From: Bolinopsis microptera
Taxonomy: Eukaryota > Ctenophora > Tentaculata > Lobata > Bolinopsidae
Assembly (NCBI RefSeq): GCF_026151205.1
Contig: NC_087084.1
Coordinates: forward strand, 7,427,394 to 7,491,393
Length of the DNA stretch: 64,000 bases
Reading direction: 5' to 3'
Translations under genes and position numbers: made by a program
Shown here: one piece after another, positions 1 to 11,100 of the stretch
How the letters are laid out: each line of letters begins with the position of its first letter
Position numbering within the stretch: the first letter of the stretch is position 1
The notes under the pieces: model-generated
Told to the model about the DNA's origin: nothing
Databases searched by the model: none
What the model saw: only the letters and a program-made list of their open reading frames with translations

Positions 1-2831
1 CCGATCCTTTATAGTTTTCTAGTTTGTTTGGTGACATACCAAGGACTTTACCGAAAAATCCAAACGCCCTCAGATAACCCTGCCAAATAATGCAAATTTA
101 AAACTCATTCCAAAATAACGAATAATCAATTACATTTATTGAGGCTATGTAACTAGTTAACGAAGCCATAACCTCAATAATTGTTGTCTTGCTGAGTTAA
201 AATAAGAATAGGTTGAGTTAGCATGTTAACATGATGCTAACATTTTAACACAATGTTAACATGATGCTCACATGTTAACACAATGTTAACATGATGCTGA
301 CATGTTTACACACTGTTAACATGATGCTGACATGTTTACACACTGTTAACACGATGCTGACATGTTTACACACTGTTAACATGATGTTAACATGTTACCA
401 CAATGTTAACGCAATGTTAACATATTACCACAATGTTAACGCAATGTTGACATGCTAACACAATGTTAACATGTTACCACAATGTTAACATGTTACCACA
501 ATGTTAACACAATGTCACCACAATGTTAACACAATGTTAACACAATGTTAACATGCTAACTCAATGTTAACATGATGCTGAAATGTTCACACACTGTTAA
601 CATGATGTCAACATGTTATCACAATGTTAACACAATGTTAACACAATGTTAACACAATGTTAACACAATGTTAACACAATGTTAACACAATGTTAACACA
701 ATGTTAACACAATGCTAACATGTTAACACAATGTTAACACGATGATAACATGCTAACACAATGTTAACATGGTGCTAACATGTTACCACAATTTTAACAT
801 AATTTCAACACAATGTTAACATGATAACACAATGTTAACATGATGCTCACATGTTAACACAATGTTAAGTAATCTTCACTGATTACATCCCCCACCACTT
901 GTCCTAGCCCCCTGGGAAACGTAACACTCACCACAACAGTCTTTGTTTCCCCGTATATCTTAGTCATGAGACTGAGAACCGGACTGTACACAGGTTGCGT
1001 TATACCCAGCTCCCCCTCCTCAAAGTTCTCATCGTTGGGGTCTTGTGCTAGACGACCTAACATCCGCCGGATCACTGAATCCTCTGTGGGGGTTTTATTT
1101 TGACTTTTTTAAGGAATATTTTAGCAAACAATTTGAAATGATTCTCTTTATTTGATAAAATTGTGGAGAACATGCCATATTAGTACCATGTCCTATCAAG
1201 CTTTATCAAAACCGTCCTAAGACAATAAGACTAAAATAACTCCTCCCCTCCTCACCCACACCCCTCCCATCCACTCACCTCCCCTACCCCTCCCTTCCTC
1301 CTCGCCCTTTCAACTTACCTCCCCTCCCCTTACCTCCAATTCTCCCCCCTCCCCTCTCCTCTCACCTCCCCTCTCCTCCCCCTCCCCACCCACCTCCCCT
1401 CTCCTCCCCTCCCCCTCTCCTCCCCCTCTCCTCCTCTCTCACCTCCCCTCCCCTACCCCTCTCCTCCCCCCTCTCCTCCTCTCTCACCTCCTCTCTCACC
1501 TCTCCTCCCCTACCCCTATCCTCCCCCTCTCCTCTCACCTCCCCTCACCTCCTCTCCCCCTCTCCTCCCCCTCTCCTCATCTCTCAACTCCCCTCTCCAA
1601 CTTACCTCTCTTAATAGCTCTTGCAATGACCCTCCTGATCAGTCCCCCAAGTCTACTACCCGACAGTTTCTGGATCCACTCGTCTACCTTGTTCTGTGTT
1701 GTTGGATCTGAGTTAATTGAAGGTTAGCTGGTTAACTCGAAATTACACGATATTAGGTTTTTGACAAGTTTATTTGAAGTTTTACCAATGATAAAAACTG
1801 TTACAAGCTGGATATCGGAGCATTGACAGTAATCGCATCTTTAAATCTTTAACAAAACAACACACCGATGTCTTCGAACCCCTCAGGAGTTACATCACAA
1901 ACTAGCTCTAGCTCATCTCCTTCTTCAGTAGCGGATGTCTTGTCTTCAGTAGCAGATGCCTCGTCGTTACCTGCGGATTTGTATCATTCAAAAGAGTGTA
2001 TTGCTAAAAACCATCCTACAGTCGGCACGCGTGGCTCACTGTCGATGGCACACTACCTAGTATTGCTAAACTGTAAACTGAGCGGTTAGGTAAGTAAACT
2101 GAGCGGTTAGGTAAGTAAACTGAGCGGTTAGGTAAGTAAACTGAGCGGTTAGGTAAGTAAACTGAGCGGTTAGGTAAGTAAACTTAGCGGTTAGGTAAGT
2201 AAACTGAGCGGTTAGGTAAATAAACTTAGCGGTTAGCTATAAGTAAGATGAACGGCTAGCTAATAAGGTAAATTTTATGCTTATAGTAGCTAAAAACTGC
2301 CAACAGGTCATAACATGCTTGAATTTTTGAAGAATAAAAATGTGGTTGAAATGTTAACAGTGTTAACATTCTAAAGTAAACACTTTTAGTGTTGATCCGA
2401 AATTGAACTTCGTAAGATATGGGTGATTGAAACAGTTTATGAGCTTTAGAACACCGTCAATAAATGGTACGAGGTTATTAGAGAATAGAGGGTCATATTA
2501 ATAGGGATTAGATAAAATAAACATTCCATCATTAATGTAAATAACAGTGTTCGTAGTATACATACTACAGAATGGGGCTGGGCATGGAGACGTTACTCTA
2601 ATATCCTAACATAATTATCAGTACTCGGAACCGTTAGCTATAATGTAACATTTCAACGTTTACCAACGTTTATTTCGCTGCAAAACCTGATGGCTAATGA
2701 AACAATATGGAAAATAACTGAGTAAGTTAGTTAAGGATTGTTTCAAGTTAACCTGTATTGTCATCAGCCTGACTGTTAACTGGTGTGAGGAGAAGTAGAA
2801 GTGACAGTAACACAACCCTTCTCATCGTCAT
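1..2831 (-). CDS. Secreted protein of unknown family, 5'-complete, 3' end outside window
   Basis: I rebuilt five exons on the minus strand: 2831-2753, 1970-1866, 1707-1606, 1083-932 and 79-1 (cut by the edge). The intron phases agree at every junction (1,1,1,0), and about 172 residues are read without a stop. The product starts MTMRRVVLLSLLLLL followed by a small-residue cleavage region (about residues 16-22), a typical signal peptide. An acidic Ser/Thr/Glu-rich stretch follows (residues 27-45), then a basic segment (KLSGSRLGGLIRRVIARAIK), then GELGITQPVYSPVLSLM and GYLRAFGFFGKVLGMSPNKL. I do not recognise the family. Splice sites are canonical; the donor after 1866 is GTGTGT, weaker than the rest. 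The gene diverges from the SDR gene at 5119, leaving 2.3 kb between the two start codons. Two of its introns are filled with simple repeats. The second ATG (2825) is an alternative start. Confidence 0.7.
219..866. repeat. Degenerate minisatellite in intron 4 of gene 1
   Basis: About 650 bases consist almost only of permutations of short units such as ACAATGTTAAC and ATGATGCTAACATG, with runs of the 10-mer ACAATGTTAA near 630-710. It fills most of the 852-base intron 80-931. No coding potential. Confidence 0.9.
1236..1600. repeat. Polypyrimidine (C/T) tract, intron 3 of gene 1
   Basis: About 365 bases are almost purely C and T on the plus strand (CCTCCCCTCTCC-type units), broken by an occasional A. 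On the gene's coding strand this is a purine (GGGGAGAGG) tract that begins right after the donor of the 1606-1707 exon. Such mirror-like tracts can form triplex DNA; that is inference. Confidence 0.9.
2072..2240. repeat. 21-bp tandem repeat, about 8 copies, intron 1 of gene 1
   Basis: The unit is GTAAGTAAACTGAGCGGTTA plus G, nearly identical in each copy (one A/T change in the sixth and last copies). On the coding (minus) strand each unit reads CTAACCGCTCAG, i.e. a branch-point-like CTAAC followed by CAG. The array lies about 100 bases upstream of the 1970-1866 exon. Confidence 0.93.
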
Positions 2832-2832
2832 C

Positions 2833-2985
2833 AACTAGTGGTTTACTAGTATAAACACTAGTATATACTTAGTTAAGGATTGTTTTAACCTGTATTGTAT
2901 ACACAACCATTTATATACATTAGTGGTTCACTAGTATAAAAACTAGTATATACACTAGTATATACACTAGTATATACACTACTGG
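2833..2985. repeat. ACTAGTATA-type repeats beside gene 1 start
   Basis: Several ACTAGTATATAC units, tandem at 2936-2985 and scattered from 2833, lie immediately upstream of the gene 1 ATG, in what should be its 5' UTR or promoter. ACTAGT is self-complementary. No core promoter element could be assigned. Confidence 0.7.
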
Positions 2986-3360
2986 TTCAAGTAAATAAAT
3001 TAGAAATATTCACAATTTAACACATGAGTTTGTAAAGTAGTCAGTCTTGATTCGCCCAAATGAGGTCCGATAAGGTATAATTACAAATAAAAGGTACTGA
3101 GCTGAAACTTAAATTTCGCCTGTCAGATGTAAGTTCTTAAGCCCGTGAGAGAAAGAAAAGAAAACTAAACAAAAACACCACAAACTTATCAGAGGAGTTC
3201 TTGGGGTACAGATTACAGTATCATGAAGTTAAGTGAAATTGTATCCTTAATGAGATCTAATCTAGGTATGGAGATCCCTAATTTGAGTTTAACAACTCCA
3301 GAGTATAACGCAATTTGTTTCAAACTTTAATCTTATAAACAAGTAGCGAGAGATTAACTA

Positions 3361-3476
3361 TTAGTGCTTTTCAAACAAAGTTACAACGAATTCTTCATGT
3401 AGTGCATCCTGGGTTTGGACAGGATATGCCCGTTCAAAATATTTCCATCACGTTACATTACATAATTCTTAATAAA
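3361..3476 (+). repeat. Dispersed repeat A, copy 1
   Basis: This matches 8849-8956 over about 100 bases (shared core GTGCATCCTGGGTTTGGACA, then GATATGCCCG and CGTTACATTACATAATTCT). Its first 45 bases recur in reverse orientation at 63655-63708. Two copies lie near or inside gene 2 and one in an intron of gene 3. Probably a small non-autonomous transposon; no termini identified. Confidence 0.75.
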
Positions 3477-3651
3477 TGTAATAGATTTGTAGTGTTGTAA
3501 TTAGTTTATGATAGCCTCGGGTTTCAGTAATTGAACGTGGATTTGGGTCACTGATATATTGGGTCACTTCGTTGTAAAGGCCATTTTATTTTTTGTCAAC
3601 ACAGCTACACAATAAAAGTATAAACAACTACCAAAAGTAGGTTTATATGTA

Positions 3652-3738
3652 ATATCCGGATCAGAACATAATTGTTTATTAGTCGCATATTTAGTGATTC
3701 CGTTTATTGCGACAAGGAAAAATGATCTTTTTCAGGAA
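3652..3738 (+). repeat. Dispersed repeat B, copy 1
   Basis: Shared landmarks with 25863-25977 (same strand) and 21411-21508 (opposite strand) are ATATCCGGAT, a TTAT..GTCGCAT block, GATTCCGT and TGCGAC followed by a TTTTCAGG tail. About 90-115 bases, diverged. Likely an old small interspersed element. Confidence 0.65.
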
Positions 3739-5118
3739 AAGGACCTGGTAGACGTTTCAATGTCACAACAACCGAAAGTAGGGTTATACCGAAGACAACA
3801 ATTACAACAAGAAATACCAAACTAGAAATACCAAACTAGAGTGTGACAAATGAAATCGGATCAGTATTTCTTATACGATCATTAAAGTTACACACACGAT
3901 AAAAAACAACAAATCCGGAATTTGGGGCTCCTAGATCAAGCCACCAAACAATTAGATGCCTTAGTGCTTTAGTGTGAGGGTTGTAGGTGAGACTCCTACC
4001 GTACCACCCTCGTCTAGAATTGACCTTAGAGCCCCACTGCAGCCGTCAATAGCCCACTCCAGCGCCCTTGCGGTAGTAGTATAATCGGTTTCCTAATTGT
4101 TATCTTAGCTGTCAACTGTTATTGATTATAGGTTCAGTTTAATCGGTTTAACTTCCCAGGTAATCTTCAGTAGGAAGAGAATAGTTTGTACGGTTTACGT
4201 ACCGGACTGTTGGTTTTTAGTGGCAAATGACAAAACTTCTGTGGGAAACAGCCGCTGAAACTTCATTAGCGGGCGAGCCCCTACTCACTTATTTGTTTAG
4301 AATTGCTAATGCTATGACATGCGCTAAGTTACTAAGTTACGCATTGTAATAATACAGTGTTATAATCTATAAGGGTAAGAACTGGAAATTTTAAGGGGTC
4401 GAGATTGAGTATGATTTTGAGATTCTTATACGTTCAAGGTTGAATAATATACCCGAACTTTAAACTTTTAAAGACGTTCCCCTCCCCCCATCCGAACTCG
4501 ACACATCAACATTTCCAGCTCATGCTAAGTGGAAGAGGCGTTCACAGAGCAGCTCGGGACGGAAAGTGAGCCGTGTGGAAGAGGCGTCACTTTGCAGGGT
4601 TATGCAGCTTACCTGGTGACGTGGCAAGGATCAGTACTCCACGCTCCACCCGCTATTACTGTGCGGTTTGTGATTTCGTCAGCAATTTAGTGTTTGTCAT
4701 GCTGTGTAGATAATTATGAGGTTTGTTTGACAGTCTTGCGGTAGAGTTTGCATGGTGTTTACTAATGGGTTTCCATCATATATCATACAAACGTGCCGAA
4801 TCTCGTAGTTTTACATGTACAACTTGCTCCAAAGTCCAACTTTAGTAAATATGTTACCACTGATGGTATTATCTCCCGTAAAATGTAAATTGATAGATGC
4901 AGATTGGTACTTCAAATGGTAAAGGTGTCAGGTTCCTGTACAATCTGTAGCAGTAACAACAAGAAACACCCATTATTAAATTATAAATTATGGAGCACAG
5001 CCAAGTGCTTTATTATCCCTCAGAAAGATTACAATTTGAACACCTCATTAAGAGATAAAGACACTCAATTAAGTGATTAAAACACCCAATTAAATGATAA
5101 AAACACCCTGTAATCAGG

Positions 5119-8100
5119 ATGGGTTCCACTCTACTGGCCCTGGTCAGCCTCCTGGTGGTAGCAGCTCACTCAGACGAGGTGTACGTGAAACCTAAGGAAG
5201 CCTTCATTTTCGGAGGAAACGGTCAGATCGGTGCAGCAGTTGTACAGGTAACCAAAGCTCCATAGCAACAGTATACATTACCTGACCTTATATGGTAATG
5301 TAACTATAGCAATTCAGTATACATTACCCGACCTTATATGGTAATGTAACCATAGCAACAGTATATATAATCCGACCTTATAATATGGTAATGTAACCAT
5401 AGCGACAGTATACATTACCCCACCTTATATGGTAATGCATAACCATAGCAACAGTATACATTACCCCACCTTATATGGTAATGTAACCATAGCAACAGTA
5501 TACATTACCCCACCTTATATGGGAATGTAAGTTGTAACTGCAGGTTTGGAAACCTCGAATTATTTTCCGAGTTTTCTGAAATTCAATTTATGCAGGTCGT
5601 TCGTCCGGCTTTTCTGCACTGATCTATGATTAATTAAGCACGATGTTCGGCAAAAATCTATTTGTCAAGACACGTAAATTAATTAAAGTCTTCATATGGA
5701 ATATACAAGGGGATTAATGGATAATCACTGATTTTGGCCATCATAGATATCAAACATATTAAAACTAAATCTTTTCCCATTCTTTTCATTTTCAATGTAT
5801 CGACGCTTTCTCCATGAACAAGAATTGCGCCGGTTAGCGGACGCTAGATTTCCATCGCCCGTAATTAATTACAATTAACAATCGTTTCATATTGGTTAAA
5901 TTACCAAATTTCTTTGGGGCGTTACAGAGAACAAAATGGAGGGATTGCCGTTGTCAATTATTTGAATCGAAAGTTAAACGACCGGACACCGTAGCGCAGC
6001 CTGTGCGGTGATATGCATGATGCAGTTAAAAGGACATCTGTCCGACAGCGACTCTTGTCCGACTTAATATGTTACCAGAAAAAAAAGACATCTGTCCGAA
6101 ATTGTGATCTAATTGCGATACGACACATTTCCATTTTCCAATTAGAGACATGATCTGAACTGAGATATGACCTGAGCTGAACTCTACCATAGTTTATTTT
6201 CATTTGATGTCAAAAATTGGACAATAGTTTAAATGTTATATAAATAACTGATCTCCATACCGCTCTCCTGTGTGTAATGTAGGCTGTGATGTGATTGGCA
6301 GCTTGTTACAGCTTGTTAGTGTACGGCTAGCATGATCCTGTCCTCAAATAGTCAATCACGTATCGATGGATCAGATCTCAATGGATCAAATCAGCATTAT
6401 ATTAGGACTGTGGGAGCAACGTCACAAGATTACACGTGAGCTTGTGAAATACGAACGTGATCTGAAATTGCAAATGTGATCCGAAAGTTGGACAGATGTC
6501 GCCAAAAACGACTCCTATCTGACAGCGACTCTTGTCCGAAACCGGTAATTCGACTGTCGGACAGATGTCACCCAATCAAATCTGTGGTAGTTAATACAAT
6601 GTGAATCATAATAAAATGTATCGTTCATTTCGTCTAAATATAATGAATCAATCTATGGGCAATCATGTTCAACATGATAGTCATAACATCATAATTTATA
6701 CAACAACATAACGGATTACTAATATCGGGTTGCACCAAGCACCCACAACAAAATGAGAAGTTTGTATCGCATGAAGTTAACGAAAGCTTAAACGACAAAT
6801 ATCAATGCGAATCAAAATGTATAATAGCGAAAAGAGATATACATGCGCGCCGTACACGATTTATTAGCTCGATTCTTGGTATAGAGTACACCTTGACATA
6901 AAAGCATTGTAAAATGCGCGCGCGACCATCAAAAGATAATTTGTAAAGGAGCACGTGTTTGCGGAGGTTAATGCATGTTTTGCTTTGTGACACGACGAAA
7001 AACCTATACCCACTATACCCATTCTCAAATCCTACCACTTCTAACCATCTATTGCCTTTTTAGGCGATGGAAAAAATCTAGCTTCCAGTACCTCCATCGT
7101 CTCTCATCATACCATTAATTAACCACCCTTATTAACCTCCCACAACCAAGCACCATGCCTAGTAGTCACTAGTCAGGCATTATAATGATCCTGGACCTAA
7201 GTGGCAAGTAGCTATATATTTATCTAAAAAATTAACCACCTTCAGATGCTACTAAAGCAGAACTACCAGATAACAACACTAAACCGGGGGAGCGACTACT
7301 ACAACTCCAGGAATACTAAATCCCCTAAAGTTACTGTGCTTGAGTGCGATAGGTTCAAGGGACTTAAGAAGCAGTGTCCTGCTTTCATGGAATACCTTGC
7401 TGCTAATGCACACGTGAGTTAACTAGTATTTACAATAATTAACATGTTATCAAACTGACATTGACTAATATTAATATGCCGAATTTCTATATATAATTTG
7501 AAAAGTATTTAATAAAAAAATAGACAAAATTTTTTCAAAAAGCACAACCATTTTTTCAAAAAGCACAACCATGGGAAAATACATGTTTTATAATCGTGAT
7601 CATTATTATATTGACATTTAAAACAGTCTATGATCTCCCAAATAACACAAGATTCTCTTTAAAAAGTAAAAAAACCAACCTTAATAACACAGGTAGACGT
7701 GGTTGTAGATCTCAACGCCTTCACTACTAGATACATGAAGGAATCCGCCGACCTTTTCAAAACTATAAACGTAGGTAAGATCAGCGTGTTAACCATTTTC
7801 GTTTTTTTTTCATTTTTGTCGCTGACATTTGTTTAGCAATATTTCTTTTAAAACTATAAACGGTGAACGCAGATTTTCAGATGACGTTATTCCCTAACGT
7901 TTTCTTTTTCGACAGGGGTATACCTGTTTATAAGTCCAGATAATGTGTACGATGTAAGCATAAAAAGACATCACGGTCCGACTAAAGAAACAGACACAGA
8001 AAGACCTGTTGACAAGGTACGAGAATTAATTAGCTAATTAATGTTTTTTTGGTTTTTTATAGAACCTGTTTCCAATCTCGTATTGGAAAATGACCCAACT

Positions 8101-11100
8101 TAATTCTGAGTATAAATACGGATGGTACCTTCAAGGGTAGCTCATTTATAGTTACAGTTAACTCATCTATTGCCATTTACTTATTACTTTATTAATATCT
8201 TATTGTAATGAATAAATCGTGCAGTCATGTAACGGTGACTAAGTTGTTTATAAAGTCGGATTTAATGCAGACGTTATCCGAGCGGACATTGCGTGACCAG
8301 ACATAATTTTAAACGAACATTAGAATTAACGCTCAATGAGCCATCTACTTAGAACGTCCACCAATATTTGAACGGACAATTAAAGAATTAATGGCTCTAG
8401 CGTCCAATTAATGTCCGTTCAAATAACATCCGATAAGGTAGCTAAAATTGTGTGATATATAAACTAACATGGACTAGGAGGAGTACGAGACGTACGCTGA
8501 TGTGGACAGGTTCGGTCACTACAAACTGCTTGCGGAGGAATATCTCGCCTCCAGCGGACTAAACTATCTCATCTTTAGAGCCCCTGATGTTATCGGTAAC
8601 TTTTATTAGATTATTTATTAAAATCCCAATATTCTGTTCGATTTGCACCCTGTAGGTATTATTATTATAACGAATTTTTGAAAATATCTATTGTGTTCAG
8701 TGTCTTCGTCTTGAGAACCTGAGTTACCTTAATGGACAAGAACTAGTATATTTACCAAAGCCGTTTTTATTTCATCCCTTCTTGAAAGTTTCTCCTTTTA
8801 ATTAAAAGCCTGGATAATTTATGATAAATTAAATTATATCTATTGATGTTTTTCATACAAACAAGTTAAAACAAATTCTTTATGTCGTGCATCCTGGGTT
8901 TGGACAGGATATGCCCGCTTAAAATACTTCCATCGCGTTACATTACATAATTCTGAAACATATATTATATTTACAATAAATTATGTAATAGGAAATATGT
9001 CTATAAACATGAATATAGCCATGGTAATAATAGAAAATGTAATACTGTATTTTTATGAAAGACATGTGTGATTTTAATTTTCATGTTGTATCCCTTACAT
9101 TTCCTCACAGTAACATCCCAACCGAGGTTGGCTACAACGTTTTTTCAAGTCAAGTTCTTAGATATGGTAATGTTTGCACTAGATTGGATATCTTTACCTC
9201 CCATCTTCACAAAATATTCAAAATTCTAATTGATAGAGGATATAGCCGTAATAGACTGATTAAAGGCATTAAACGTTGTCTGAGGAAATATGATAACGTT
9301 TTCAGGAAGTTCGGTATTCTAGATGACCATAACATTATTAAAGAACTCCCCTGATATCTTTTGATTTATTGAAACACGGGTACTAACTCTGCTAAACTTA
9401 ACAAATTCTGAAACTTAGGTGAATAAGTGTACAACGTGCTAAACCGAAGTTCAGACTGACCAGTGAAAATGGGCGAGCGTACCAAGTGTCATTTTAATTA
9501 GAAGTTTTAGTCAGTGATTTATTATTGAAGCTTGTAATTACAATATCTAATGCTCCTATAAATACTTTAATTAATTGTTTGTTCCGTTATTCTTTTTCCT
9601 TCCTCTTGTCCTTGTCATCCCCTTTAGTTTTAAGATTCTTGCTATAAATGGCTACAGCTAACACTATTAATGCTAAGTACCAAACAACAAGTGGGAGGGG
9701 GATCGTTGGTATACCATTAAATCGATTTAACACCGCAATTCCAGTCGCAAGCCTGGGACCACTACTAGCATAGTCACAACATCTACAAAGCTGCCATATA
9801 GCCTGACTGACAATTTTCTCGACTGACTGACAATGTTTCTTCTTTTCCCCATTTAGAATACAGTGATTTATTATTGAAGCTTGTAATTACAATAACTAAT
9901 GCTCCTGTAAATACTTTAATTAATTGTTTGTTCCGTTATTCTTTTTCCTTCCTCTTTTCCTTGTCATCCCCTTTAGTTTTAAGATTCTTGCTATAAATGG
10001 CTACAGCTAACACTATTAATGCTAAGTACCAAACAACAAGTGGGAGGTGGATCGTTGGTATACCATTAAATCGATTTAACACCGCAATTCCAGTCGCAAG
10101 CCTGGGACCACTACTAGCATTGTCACAACATCTACAAAGCTGCCATATAGCCTGACTGACAATTTTCTCGACTGACTGACAATGTTTCTTCTTTTCCCCA
10201 TTTAGAATACAGTGATTTATTATTGAAGCTTGTAATTACAATAACTAATGCTCCTGTAAATACTTTAATTAATTGTTTGTTCCGTTATTCTTTTTCCTTC
10301 CTCTTTTCCTTGTCATCCCCTTTAGTTTTAAGATTCTTGCTATAAATGGCTACAGCTAACACTATTAATGCTAAGTACCAAACAACAAGTGGGAGGGGGA
10401 TCGTTGGTATACCATTAAATCGATTTAACACCGCAATTCCAGTCGCAAGCCTGGGACCACTACTAGCATAGTCACAACATCTACAAAGCTGCCATATAGC
10501 CTGACTGACAATTTTCTCGACTGACTGACAATGTTTCTTCTTTTTCCCCATTTAGAATACAAAGATTAGTTCATTTTAGCTTATGATTAATATTATATTT
10601 TTACCTATAGTTTACCTAGATTCAATTTTCAGGTGCATAGTTCAAAAGGATCAAACTAGGTTGTTCCTTTTGTTAGATATCTAAACTCCGTTCACTTGCA
10701 GGAGCGAGGGACACTTCGTCAAAGTTTTGGATATACCATATGTGGGTGAAGTATTACGAAACCCTCAACACTCCAATCCACATGCCTTATGAGATCAAGT
10801 AAGTTACACGTGCACGTGCATTTAATGCTGTTGAATATGCATAATTGCTGTTCAATGTGCAGAATTGGGACTTTTTTGAGCCATGGCTTCGAGGAATCAG
10901 CCGTTCTTTTAGTTTTCGCGAACGAGATACATCCAACTATAATATATTCGTTCGGGTTCCTGAGTGAGAATTAGTGGGAAGGGTCGCGGGATTCATACCT
11001 CAAAATAAAACTATCCGGTTTTTCATCTGACGACTATAAATTTATTTCACTTTTTCAGAGAGCTGGTATCAAGTTATGTCTATCTGGACGATGTTGTTCA

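Larger units (their letters stand above)
2986..5118. other. Divergent intergenic region between gene 1 and the SDR gene
   Basis: It holds copies of two dispersed repeats (3361-3476 and 3652-3738) and otherwise AT-rich DNA without a convincing exon. The promoters of both divergent genes should lie here or just beside it, but I could not place a TATA box or initiator. A minus-strand open stretch near 4600-4680 lacks an acceptor and was not called. Confidence 0.6.

Noticed and set aside
1868-2089. Plus-strand Ser-rich 73-codon open frame (MSSNPSGVTSQT...)
   Set aside because: It is antisense to a better-supported exon (1970-1866) of gene 1 whose splice phases match neighbours on both sides.
3955-4015. 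tRNA-like piece (GTAGG-TGAGACT-CCTAC resembles a T arm)
   Set aside because: The T-loop lacks the conserved TTC, and no matching acceptor stem, D arm or anticodon arm could be built.
4595-4680. Minus-strand exon-like stretch with a GTAAGC donor
   Set aside because: No acceptor lies between the in-frame stop and the open stretch, and its phase does not fit gene 1.
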